Source: Haliclona indistincta (taxonomy: Eukaryota > Porifera > Demospongiae > Haplosclerida > Chalinidae). From it: 64,000 nt of DNA. Every line of letters begins with the position of its first letter. Position 1 is the first letter of the stretch. Positions 10,387 to 19,722 of this stretch are shown in pieces. The stretch spans positions 2,489,410-2,553,409 of the forward strand of contig OZ024791.1 of assembly GCA_964017065.1 (NCBI GenBank), written 5' to 3'. The notes under the pieces are model-generated. The model ran no database searches, was not told where the DNA came from, and was given only the letters and a program-made list of their open reading frames with translations. The translations under genes and the position numbers were made by a program.

Positions 10387-10394
10387 CTTATATA
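10387..10394 (-). promoter_or_regulatory. TATA box of B1
   Basis: On the minus strand TATATAAGAACACC lies 75 bp upstream of the B1 start. It is shared with B2 and, as TATAAATAAGAACACC, with the A genes. Confidence 0.6.
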
Positions 10395-10604
10395 CCATCT
10401 TTGTGAGAAGGAAATTGATGTGTGAATGTTTCCGTGACATTGCCTAGTCAATTACTGAAAGAAAGGTGTTGCCATGACACATTTGAGTGAAAGAGTAATG
10501 AATTACAGGAACTCGTCTATAGTAAAAATATGGAAATTGCTTATAATATTTCATGACGTACATTATGCATGTGCACGATAGTTGTTGGTTACTAGACTAG
10601 CTGT

Positions 10605-10628
10605 TGAGTGAGCGAGTGAGTGATTGAG

Positions 10629-10707
<79 letters not shown>

Positions 10708-10801
10708 GTGAGTGAGTGAGTGAGTGAGTGAGTGAGTGAGTGAGTGAGTGAGTGAGTGAGTTAGTGAGTGAGTGGGTGGGTGAGTGAGTGAGTGAGTAAG
10801 T
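10605..10801. repeat. Tetranucleotide satellite (GATT)n then (GAGT)n
   Basis: A run of GATT units passes into GAGT units with a few GGGT variants. A similar GAGT-rich tract (15131-15260) adjoins LC3 exon 3. Here too the tract is followed at once by an LC3 exon 3 fragment, so the tract was copied along with the exon. Confidence 0.85.
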
Positions 10802-10807
10802 GGGCAA

Positions 10808-10905
10808 GTTACACAATGATGTTAATTGTTAGTTGACACTTAGTAAGCTCCTTGGCAACTATAGAACTTTGTATTTTTCAAGAGTGGAAGAGTCTTCTCT
10901 GTTCA
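10808..10905 (-). pseudogene. Fragment of LC3 exon 3
   Basis: The DNA aligns with the genuine LC3 exon 3 (15265-15371): shared GTTGACAC.TAGTAAGCTCC, AACTA.A and AGAGTGGAAGAGTCTTCTCTGT. Indels and substitutions break the frame and the splice acceptor is gone. The match stops at about 10905, where endoglycoceramidase exon 1 sequence begins, so two unrelated gene fragments are fused. Confidence 0.7.
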
Positions 10906-11042
10906 CAGCTACAAACATCAACACAGCAGGAACAGATACAATGACATACTTATCCTACAGCATATCATACAGCAAGAACAGATAATTATAGTGACACTAT
11001 TATCATACCTCACATGCATTGTGAGTGGGCGAGTTCATTCTA
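10906..11042 (-). pseudogene. Fragments of endoglycoceramidase exon 1 (two partial copies)
   Basis: AACA.CAACACAGCAGGAACAGATA and then CAGCAAGAACAGATA..TATCATAC.TCACATGC.TTGTGAGTGGGCG match the genuine first exon and promoter edge (8029-8114). The copies are partial and lack an open frame. Together with the A2 segment this is a rearranged copy of the region that joins endoglycoceramidase to A1. Confidence 0.6.
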
Positions 11043-11359
11043 AAAGGCCGAATGCATTTCAATGATGCAAAATATACAACAGTAATTATATGCGCTCGAT
11101 CATGAGTACCCGCCATCTTAATTCACGGTCATTGATGATCGATCCTTACATATCACTGCCAAGTGCCAATGATAATTTAAATACCAGTCTGTGTCCTCCT
11201 TCATTTGAATGCGTAAACTGGTCATTTCATAGCTTTGTTGTTCCTGGTCATAGTTAGTACACTCATCCTCATCGATTCCTGGTTTGACACGTTTATCAGT
11301 CCATTGATACGCTGCTGTACCTCCCTTCAAGTAACATATTTCCTTCTTGCAAATGTCAC

Positions 11360-11367
11360 TATAAATA
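11360..11367 (+). promoter_or_regulatory. TATA box of mini-sushi gene A2
   Basis: TATAAATAAGGACACCACAAA lies 74 bp upstream of the A2 start, almost identical to A1. Confidence 0.6.
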
Positions 11368-11440
11368 AGGACACCACAAAACGCATAAACAAGCTCATTT
11401 GCTACATTGCTCATCCACTGCTGGTCAAAGGATCAAGACA

Positions 11441-11662
11441 ATGAAGGCTATTGGTGCTTTTGCTGTTGTCCTGCTAGTGCTGGCAGCTGTTACTCAGGAA
11501 GGATCTGCTTACTGTGATTTACCAGTAGAACCTGGAGCAAAATTCTATAGCCCAAACAGACCCCACTATATGCATAATGAAGAAATCACTATTTTCTTCG
11601 ATCATCCAAAACCGTACACAGTTCGTCAATGTGACCAAACAGAATGGTTCACAATACTGTAA
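11441..11662 (+). CDS. Small secreted sushi-like peptide A2
   Basis: 73 aa, differing from A1 at only a few positions (e.g. GAF/GGF in the signal, PGAKF/PGALF, HYMHN/HYIHN, FFDHP/FFEHP). The signal peptide and two-cysteine layout are the same. About 640 bp around it (11230-11870) duplicates 8218-8870 in direct orientation, including the promoter, 3' intron-like segment and AATAAA (11846-11851). Most differences keep the frame, which suggests both copies are functional or very recent. Function unknown. Confidence 0.7.
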   Translation: MKAIGAFAVVLLVLAAVTQEGSAYCDLPVEPGAKFYSPNRPHYMHNEEITIFFDHPKPYTVRQCDQTEWFTIL

Positions 11663-11870
11663 TGGTATGATAATCAATTTTATTAATAACATACTATTAT
11701 TATTGTTTTCACACAGGTATTATCACCTGTGGACTGCTTAACTGGATTTGACAATGGAAACTAATACCTAATGAACCTTGTTGTAGTTTAGAACAATAGT
11801 GCTGGCCACATGTATGTAGTGAATCTGTATATTATACATTATGATAATAAATTTAATCAACATCTATTTT

Positions 11871-12544
11871 TGAGCACAGCGGCAAGTGTAAAAAAATGAC
11901 TAGCATAATATAACCAATGCTGCACACATGTACAACTGAACTATCTAAGTGCACTTAAAGCTTTTACAAAAGCTAAAAATTAGATACTGTTAATTGGAAG
12001 TTGCACAATTCACATACCAAGCTACAGTGCTTCATTTAATGGTGTATTAAAGAGAGGATTAAGAGTTAATCCAACTGTATTATTGGTCACATGGCATTGC
12101 ACAACCACTTGACTATTATTAGCTGGTACTAATCTTAGTGATTTTAGCAATGACGTGACTATCGCTAATAATTACACGTTATACCTGCGTTGCTTAGTAC
12201 ATAGCAACTTCAACAAAATGTAAAAATAAATACACGCTAATAAAATTATTTTTGAAATCACTAAATTTTGTAACCACCACATTAGTGACATTAACGTAAC
12301 AACTAATCTCAATTTCTTGTTTGACACATCAAAGCATTATACATGGTATTGTAGTGCACAGCAATTTTGAATATTATACAGTAAAATTAATGCAAAAATC
12401 TTCAGAATAAGTTGGGTCTCCATTAATTTTGTGAAGCTCTTAATTATGAATACTATCCTTGGTCTTGTTACTCATTGAGTTGGTGGTGCTGCACTTGATA
12501 AGCTCCTGTTACTGTCCGATGCATTTTTGCTCTATAATAATAAG
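11871..12544. other. Intergenic, no gene seen
   Basis: A+T-rich DNA between A2 and the next MITE. I see no gene, RNA gene or strong repeat. Confidence 0.5.
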
Positions 12545-12704
12545 TACAATGGAACCCCTCACTGATAATACCCAAGGACTCACAGTGCATGTGGTCCCAA
12601 ATCAATACTTTTCATGTATAACAATCCCTGAATTCATGACACCTTCCTAATCAGACACTATTTGTGGGTCCAAACGATGTCCGGATCAGAGGTGTTCCAT
12701 TGTA
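12545..12704. mobile_element. MITE, TACARTGGAACC family (copy 2)
   Basis: Ends TACAATGGAACCCCTCACTG and its inverted counterpart ..GGATCAGAGGTGTTCCATTG-TA, with TA at both borders. The interior is non-coding. Another end, TACAGTGGACCCTCACTGTA at 12803, is a half copy of the same family. Confidence 0.65.
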
Positions 12705-13195
12705 CTTGTACATGCTATTGGAACTCAATATTATTATGACCAAGGAGCAATACATTGTGTAGGAAGAAATCACATGCTTAAAATGATAAGTGTTCATGTA
12801 ACTACAGTGGACCCTCACTGTAGATACCTCTGAAATGGGGAGACCCACTAATGCGGACACTGCATGTAATCCCAATTGCATTGATAGATACTCCAAACAC
12901 AAGAGAGAGTGGGAAGCACAACTATACAACCACGATTGAGAGAATGCAAGACAGTACACTCTCAGTAACTAAGCAACAGCTACATGCATCAGCTGTCAGC
13001 AGTTGAATAGCTGTCAATGGTGCTCTTGTATGCATGATGTTCCATGAAAACAATTTCCATATCTTTACTATAGACGAGTTCCTGCAATTCATTACTCATT
13101 CACTCAAATGTGTCATGGCAACACCTTTCTTTCAGTAATTGACTAGGTAATGTCACGGAAACATTCACACATCAATTTCCTTCTCACAAAGATGG

Positions 13196-13203
13196 TATAT
13201 AAG
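13196..13203 (+). promoter_or_regulatory. TATA box of B2
   Basis: TATATAAGAACACCTCAGCA lies 82 bp upstream of the B2 start, matching B1 in mirror image. Confidence 0.6.
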
Positions 13204-13277
13204 AACACCTCAGCACCCACATAGAGCATCTCATACTATATTCAACTTGTACTACCACAGAAAGAGAAAACTTCAAG

Positions 13278-13514
13278 ATGAAGAGAGCATTTGCAATCCT
13301 CGCCGGTGTTCTTTTAGTCATGGCAGTTTTTCAAGGAGTATATTCTGACGAACGAGCTCTCAAAAAACAATGTGCTCCTCCCAAAGGAGGTATATTTGTG
13401 AGCCCAAAGAAGGACAAATATAACCACGCAGACTCTGTGACTATAAACTATGATCAAGGTAACCCAAGTAAGATGTTCTTCTGTGACGATGGATACTGGA
13501 ATGAAATAAAATGA
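13278..13514 (+). CDS. Small secreted sushi-like peptide B2
   Basis: 78 aa, signal peptide MKRAFAILAGVLLVMAVFQG.. then the same mature chain as B1 apart from Asn/Glu after the first Asp (SDERALKKQCAPPKGG). It has two cysteines with CCP spacing and one lost disulfide, as described for B1. It sits in the right arm of the inverted duplication on the opposite strand to B1. Strong conservation of the mature part against changes in the signal peptide argues for selection, though recent duplication or gene conversion would look similar. Confidence 0.72.
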   Translation: MKRAFAILAGVLLVMAVFQGVYSDERALKKQCAPPKGGIFVSPKKDKYNHADSVTINYDQGNPSKMFFCDDGYWNEIK

Positions 13515-13682
13515 GGTAAAACCTTTTCTAACACTTCATAATATCATTTTATGATATCTATGTAATACAGATAACTCTCTCATACACTGACTGCTCAAAT
13601 AATGGACTTGACATGGAACACGGCTAAACGGACAATCTCATAGCATTAGAATGTGTGTAGTTCATGTGGCCAGAAAATTTTT

Positions 13683-14063
13683 TTGTTAAACTCAAGTCAA
13701 TTATTATGAAACGAGCTTTTTTGGTTTGGCTCCGTCTAGAGCAGCAATGGTGTTGATCATAGTACGTATCACAACTAACATCAGATAGCAATTCACAACA
13801 GAGCGTGTATTACTACAGCCGTGTAAAATATTGACAAACCTACTCTTATTGGTACATTTAGGAAAAAAATGGTTTGCCTACTACTGCTTGTATTGCGGTG
13901 AATGGGCTCAAATCCTGCTGGAATACCATGAGAGTGCATGTGGACAGTATGACCCCGTGCAAGATAAACAGTTGATAAACAGATGGTGTTCCTCATAAGC
14001 ACAGTTGAACTTATGCAACTGATTAAATCTCATGATTTCTGCAGCTTGTGCATGCTCTATAAA
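13683..14063. other. Intergenic, no gene seen
   Basis: Nothing recognisable on either strand. Confidence 0.5.
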
Positions 14064-14176
14064 TACAGTGAACCTTTGTCAAGAGGGCAAGTGCTTTTGT
14101 CCCTTCCAAACTGTATTGTTATGTACATTGTCCGTTATATGGAGGTGTCTGCTGTCCGTAAGAGAGCTCCACTGTA
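14064..14176. mobile_element. MITE, TACAGTG family (copy 3, short)
   Basis: It starts TACAGTGAACCTTTGTCAAG and ends TAAGAGAGCTCCACTG-TA. The ends are imperfect inverted repeats bounded by TA. The element is about 113 bp and non-coding. Confidence 0.55.
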
Positions 14177-14697
14177 CTATGCAATAATAATATAAGTACT
14201 ACCACTGTGAGACTGACGCTAATGTGTTACGACCATAATTTTTTCCATAAAATGCCCTACCATACTCACTCACTCACTCACTACTACATGCCATGGTACA
14301 ATAAGTTATGACCACTGAGAATGTTGAGCTGAGACTGTGGGGAGATCAAATTATCACAGATGAAGACACTTTGGTGAACAGTTATTTGATACGACTACTG
14401 CAGTTAGCTCCAGCTGGTTCTATCACTTCGTGGGCAATTCAAATAATAATTATTATTAATAATTATTATTTTGTAACTAATACTCCTAAGTGATTTTCTC
14501 TATGGTACGTTTTAGTCAAAAATAAGATTTTTAATGATTGTTTCAATGTCGTTTTGTAAACACAATAGTACAACAGAATTTATTCACAGATGTTCAGGGA
14601 AGTGACAGAACAGTCCGACTAGTTGGAATCACATGCAAGTCACGCATGAGTCATGTGACTAGAGAGGGGAGTGGTGATGCTGAGAGAATGAGTGAGT

Positions 14698-17378
14698 CTA
14701 TCCAAATACTTCTTGTGATGCGTATGTCATGTATAGAAAACCATCTTCATCCTTCAGTGAGCGATATACCTCCATTAGTGTCATTGATGTGCTAGCAATT
14801 GCTTTACGATTGACGATAAGATAAAACGATTGAGTATCGTGGAGACACATGCGCTTCCTACAGAGAGAGAAACAAGATAGGCTGAACAGCACATGTTGAA
14901 CTGTGAGGTTCACATGTTGAACTGTGAACCCAATCAACACTAAGTTATGACAACCTCCTGTGCTGCTGTTAACTACAAAGTTCAGCTGTATGTCTCTACT
15001 GCTGAGAGTTTCAAAATTTTTTAGGCCCATAGCAGACTAAGGTCAAGAACTGGAATTAACCCAGATGAATATACAGCTGCTTTGTTTAGAGAGCTACTGC
15101 TTGCTGGATCTCAGTGACAGTCGAAGTGTCAGTGAGTGAGTGAGTGAGTGAGTGAGAGAGAGAGAGAGTGAGTGAGCAAGTGATTGAGTGATTGAGTGAG
15201 TGAGTGAGTGAGCGAGCGAGTGAGTGGGTGAGTGAGCGAGCGAGTGAGTGGGTGAGTGAGTTACCTTATGATAGTTGTGAGTTGACACATAGTGAGCTCC
15301 TCAGGAACTAGAAACTTGGTCTTATCTAAGAGTGGAAGGGTCTTCTCTGTTGATGATCTCTCTATTACAAGCTAAAGGGTGATGGCAGAGAAGAGGAACC
15401 ATTGAAAAGAACGGCAACATTGACCACTATCAACATTAAGGATAAAGTATGTCAGAAATCCAAGGCCCATGTAGCACAAAGTCACTTGCTAGCTATTATA
15501 AGTGAAGGTGACTCACCGGTATTTTACGAGGATGCTTTCTGATTATCTCTTGCACATCACGCTTTCTCTCCTCTATGAGAAAGGGAGGTTTAATGATAAT
15601 AAATCATGATGTCAGTTAATAGTGAATGTACTATGTAGACATTCACAGACAATGACAAAACAACCATTGCCATGACAACATCAATTCAAAGTGTATGAAA
15701 ACCAACCCACTAAAGCTACAATAGGATGACTGTCCTATATATTGTGACCTTTCAATGGTATTCCCACTTAAGGTCATAGTTGTAAAGCCAACAGGTGTAT
15801 AGGTCACCAATGGTGCTAGCAATGACATCATAGTGATGAAATGGATACAGCTGGGATCAAACAGTACTATCTACCACAGAGCAGAAGCAAAGAGAGAGAG
15901 AGAGGCAGCTATATGAGATAAGAGAGGCAGGTAGAATGACTGGAGTGATCTCATCAATTTTAAGAACTCTGGTATAATTCAATTGTTTAGCATGGAGAAA
16001 TAATTGCACCTGTGCTCACCAGAAATCACTCAAGTGACCAGTGTTGGTCCACAGTTGAATATTATGCTAAACTGGCTTCTCTGGATATGTATTTGACCCT
16101 TGTGTGGATTTGTGAACCACGTGCATAAAAATCTTATCTCTCTCTCTCTCTTTCAGCCTTCCTTGAGTATGAACTGTGCTTATTGATCATTGCTTGGAAG
16201 AATTTCTAGTAGTACTCCTAACAAAACCGCTATAAGACTTGTAGGCTACTGGTAAGATAACACAGGCAGGCGTGAATACATTTATATGATAATGAAGGTA
16301 TGAATATGCTTGCACTTTAGCAGCCTCAGTTGTAAGGTGTTAGAAAATAATGAGGAGAGAGTGAAATAATTTATTAAACAATGGTGTTCTTAAAAGAGGC
16401 TGCAGAGATAGCATGAGCATGAGTGAGCAAGTACAAGAAGAGGCGATTAGAGGCGAGAAAGCTTATTGTATGTTTACTATTTCTCAGAGTAATACACAGG
16501 TTAATTCATATAACACCACAATGAGATTACTGTGATGTACTTAATGGGCACTGGATAATGTATTGGGCAAAACAGGAAATCCATGGGCTGCTGACAACAA
16601 TGTGTGTCAAAATATTATGCAAAGCAGTCTAAATTTGTAGATGAGAGGTGGTGAGTGGGTGTGTGAGAGAGAATGGTGACAAATAATACCAGAAGGTGGT
16701 AATGACAGCAGCACAGAGGCAAGCTACAAGCAACATCAGGTGAGAAGAGGAGATAGCATCAGTCATGTGCTGACAAGTGTGTGTCTCAACTAGCTACTGG
16801 ATCAGCTGAGCTAGCACAATGGTCAGCAGCTTCGTTATGTGTTAGTGACCGAGCAAGTTAGCAAAAAACAAAGCAAGAAATGCCAATTTTCACATTTACA
16901 GGTATCAATTGAAAAGTAGTGCTGACTGTTATCACAGCCAGGTGTTCACAGGAATAAAACAGGGCAGTGGTGTGTTTTAGCACATGCACAGAATGAGATA
17001 GAACTTCAGATAGAACCTCGTGCAGATAAAAAATACTAATGCACTAAGAATATAATATAACTGTACACTTGAAAAGCTAGTTGAGTGTTCTGGGACCAAT
17101 GTTCAGGGAATTCTATAGCACTAGACACAATGCTGCTAACATGCTGTACAAGCAGAGGCTAGAACAAGCACACAATGAGGTGTTCAGTCCACCACACTAC
17201 TAGAGCATTGTGAGTGCAACAAGAATGCTAACATGTCGGTTACAAGCTATCAGACACGTGACCATAGTAGTAGCTAGCCAAATCACTCACCGAAACTTCT
17301 TCTCTCTTTGAAGGGCTTGTCATATACCAGCGCGTGCGAGGACAGTCCGGAAGGTGAAGAGTCGTTGCTTGAAGGCAT
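14698..17378 (-). CDS. ATG8-family protein, LC3C-like
   Basis: Exons 5'->3': 17378-17291, 15572-15517, 15371-15265, 14857-14698 (136 aa). LC3 is the ubiquitin-like protein attached to phosphatidylethanolamine on autophagosomes. Landmarks are FKERRSFEERKRDVQEIIRK, HPRKIPLVIER, LLDKTKFLVPEELTMCQLTT, TQSFYLIVN and the hallmark KDEDGFLYMTYASQEVFG. The ELTM and YMTYASQ wording is closest to LC3C. The N-terminus has about 20 extra residues (MPSSNDSSPSG..). Two oddities: TAG follows directly after the conjugating Gly, so no ATG4 priming cut would be needed; and the usual ERY after the second strand is ERS. Intron 1 is 1.7 kb and shows no other gene. It is divergent from the gene at 17733. Confidence 0.92.
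15131..15260. repeat. (GAGT)n-rich satellite at the LC3 exon 3 donor
   Basis: GAGT units with short GA and GATT interruptions. The tract starts immediately next to the exon 3 splice donor (GTAACTCACTC on the minus strand). The tract at 10605-10801 is its duplicated counterpart. Confidence 0.8.
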
Positions 17379-17732
17379 GCTCTGGTATATTAGCTTTCAG
17401 GTACAATAATGGTTGGCGGTCTGCCTGAGGCGTCTCTTCTGCTGGAAGGTGAGGTTCGTGTCGTTATGCCTAGCAGGTTTCGTAGATGCTGGAGCTCTGC
17501 AGGGGAGTGGCCCAAACCGGCTGGGTAGGTAGAAATAATTCAGTGATGCAAGCAGTGACGAGGCTACAACAGCTGTTTTGTTGCTGAGTTAGCTGACAGG
17601 ATAGGAAAGCGCCTACCAGTAACCTGCTGGGTAGCGATACGAGGCGGTAATGACAGTTGCCAACACTAGACAAGAGGCTATAGCTGTTCAGCCAATGAAC
17701 CACGCCCACTTAGACACGCCCGCATCCTGATC
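17379..17732. promoter_or_regulatory. Shared divergent promoter region, LC3 / Pro-rich gene
   Basis: The start codons of the two head-to-head genes are 355 bp apart and nothing else is encoded between them. A two-way promoter is inferred from the layout only; no TATA box is obvious. Confidence 0.5.
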
Positions 17733-18548
17733 ATGGCTCAGCAACCTCCTCCTCCTCCAGGGCAAGCCGGCGGACAGCAGCAGCAGCCCCCTGGAGGGCA
17801 GTATCCTCCTCCTAACCAGGCCTATCCTCCTCAGCTAAGTGCAGCGTATCCACCAATCCCTCCAGCTGGTGGCTACCCGCCGTCTGGTGTACCAGCTGCT
17901 TCAAGCTATTATGGCGGACTGAATCAGCCTCCTCCTCCCGGGATGATGCCTACCTATCCTCCTCATGGCGGATATCCTCCACCTGGTAGCTACCTTCCTC
18001 CAGGAGCCTATCCTTCAGCAGCTGGCCCATCATCAACACCAGCTGTACGTTAGTAACTTGCTATTAATTGTACATTAGTCTGGTCCCTTGTGTGTGTGAC
18101 TTTCATTTCTTTAATGCTGGATTGAAATGCATCTCTTTCCTAACATTTTGATGTGTCTTATGTTCAGACAGTCCCTGCCCTCTTTTAATTCAAAATGATG
18201 GTGGGTACGACATTAGTGCATAAAGATTATTATACCCTGAATCATGGAACCAGTGTTACAAGCTCTATAATGTAGACTAGCTGAAGAGCCCTCTATAATT
18301 ATTTATGATTTTCTCGTCTGCTACAGCAAAGTGACAAGAGTCACAGTGAACACTCCTCCCACCATCACAAGAAGCACAAGAAAGAGAAGAAGCAGAAGAA
18401 GGACAAGGAGCACAAGAAAGATCACAAAGACAAGGAACACAAGAAGGACAAAGAGAAGCATAAGAAACACAAGAAAGAGAAAAAACACAAAGATCGCAAA
18501 CACTCTTCCTCGTCCTCTTCAAGCAGTAGTTCATCAGACTCGGACTGA
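17733..18548 (+). CDS. Pro-Tyr-rich protein with Lys/His/Ser-rich tail, unknown function
   Basis: Two exons: 17733-18044 and 18327-18548 (177 aa). Exon 1 codes a low-complexity head (AQQPPPPPGQAGGQQQQPPG, then repeated YPP/GGYPP units such as HGGYPPPGSYLPPGAYP). Exon 2 codes a basic tail dominated by HKK, EKK and KDKEHKK units, ending in a run of serines and SDSD. I do not recognise an ortholog. XYPPX-type heads occur in membrane-associated and phase-separating proteins, while Lys/His-rich KEK tails are typical of nuclear or RNA-processing proteins. No signal peptide or membrane segment. An alternative read-through of the donor stops after two codons. Confidence 0.75.
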
Positions 18549-18753
18549 TATTATACTATAGACTATACTGGAATATACTAGAGGCCTCAATATTATAACC
18601 ACTATGTATAACAGCCATATTCCTATAACCAATTTTGAGTAAAATTGAAATGTAGCCAGACAGGCATAAAAATAATGTAGAGGCATACGAGCTGCATAGT
18701 GGTTTAGTTATTATGCCTCGGTGGGCGGAGCCACGAGGCATACAGTAGTCGTG

Positions 18754-18791
<38 letters not shown>

Positions 18792-19221
18792 CTGTCCGTT
18801 GCCGGCATAGCGCATCGCACGCTAAAAACTAAGCGCTGATATCAGCAATACAGGTAGAAATCGCTATTTGCTCGGAACTGTATTGATAAATTGTTGGTTC
18901 TAAAGCTCCGTTCGTGAGTTATGGCATGAGATGCTTACCTCGATGGCTGTTCCCGGCTATCTGGACTCCTCTAAAGACAAAACAGTTTACAGCTGACTGC
19001 CTTACAGCTAGTGAGTTCGTTTGTACTACAAAACAGCTTGGTAGGTCCAGCGAAATTCTCTCGAAGGGCTACAGCTCGAGCTTGAGCTACAGTAGTTGCT
19101 GATGATCTAGAGTTCTCCGTAGACAAAACTATCCACAGTTGACTGCCTAGAAGCTGAAGAATTGTGTAAGCAAGCTATGGACGCTATCTCGCTAGTGTAT
19201 GTGCTGTGCCGTGCTCTGCAC

Positions 19222-19440
19222 TTGAATTCGAGGGGTCCGACACTGCATGATTTCGCGTACGAGATTTCACTGATTTCAGAGTGATTTACTGGTTTAATTA
19301 AGCGTGGGTGTTAGTATACGGGAAAATGGTCAGTATACGGGGAAAATACGGTGATTTCACCCATGATTTCAAGATTTCAACTGTGATTTCACCAGTCAGC
19401 GTACGAGATTTCACTTGTGTCGGACCCCTCGCTTGAATTG
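19222..19440. mobile_element. Hairpin-ended element, GGGGTCCGACAC termini
   Basis: TTGAATTCGAGGGGTCCGAC at the left is inverted at the right (GTGTCGGACCCCTCGCTTGAA). A second motif, GCGTACGAGATTTCAC, occurs near both ends in direct orientation. The interior repeats GATTTCA-rich words and is non-coding. It is probably a non-autonomous DNA element. Confidence 0.5.
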
Positions 19441-19626
19441 AACTTAATAGACACGCCCAGTTGAATTAGTGGTCAGCACTGATTGGCTTCTGATTGCATA
19501 ACTATTATACTGCATTGTGATTGCTGTACAGAAAGGTACAACAGCTGCAGTTTGTTGCTGTGTATGTGAAATGGTTATTCCACCGAGGCATCTGCACCTT
19601 TGGTGCTTCATTGCTTTATGTACCAA

Positions 19627-19722
19627 GTTCAACGATCTTTTTGGAATTCTGAGGTTTTACAGTTACATCTGATTTTGCATTGTAGCTGTGTTAGTGGCTT
19701 CTTTTTTGACCAACCACCATTA
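19627..19722 (+). repeat. Dispersed repeat, copy 1
   Basis: About 95 bp starting GTTCAACGATCTTTTTGGAA. It is nearly identical to 22224-22321 in the same orientation. The two copies bracket the crooked-neck gene. Confidence 0.75.

Larger units (their letters stand above)
9917..10570. repeat. Left arm of a ~650-bp inverted duplication (contains gene B1)
   Basis: Its reverse complement matches 13030-13682 closely end to end: promoter, coding region, 3' flank with the palindromic ATATCATTTTATGATAT, and flanks out to TTTCTGGCCACATGAACTAC. The arms are separated by about 2.5 kb that contains gene A2. Confidence 0.85.
13030..13682. repeat. Right arm of the ~650-bp inverted duplication (contains gene B2)
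   Basis: It mirrors 9917-10570 over its whole length, including TATA box, coding region and 3' flank. Confidence 0.85.

Noticed and set aside
10592..10816. Open frame reading LTHSLTHS..NQSINQS on the minus strand
   Set aside because: It is translation of the GAGT/GATT satellite, not a gene.
14940..15115. Plus-strand reading with GINPDEYTAALFRELLLAG
   Set aside because: It looked protein-like, but stops interrupt it on both sides, no start or splice sites fit, and it is antisense within an LC3 intron.
18277..18534. Cys/Ser-rich and Leu/Val-rich minus-strand frames
   Set aside because: Shadows of the Lys/His-rich exon 2 on the plus strand.
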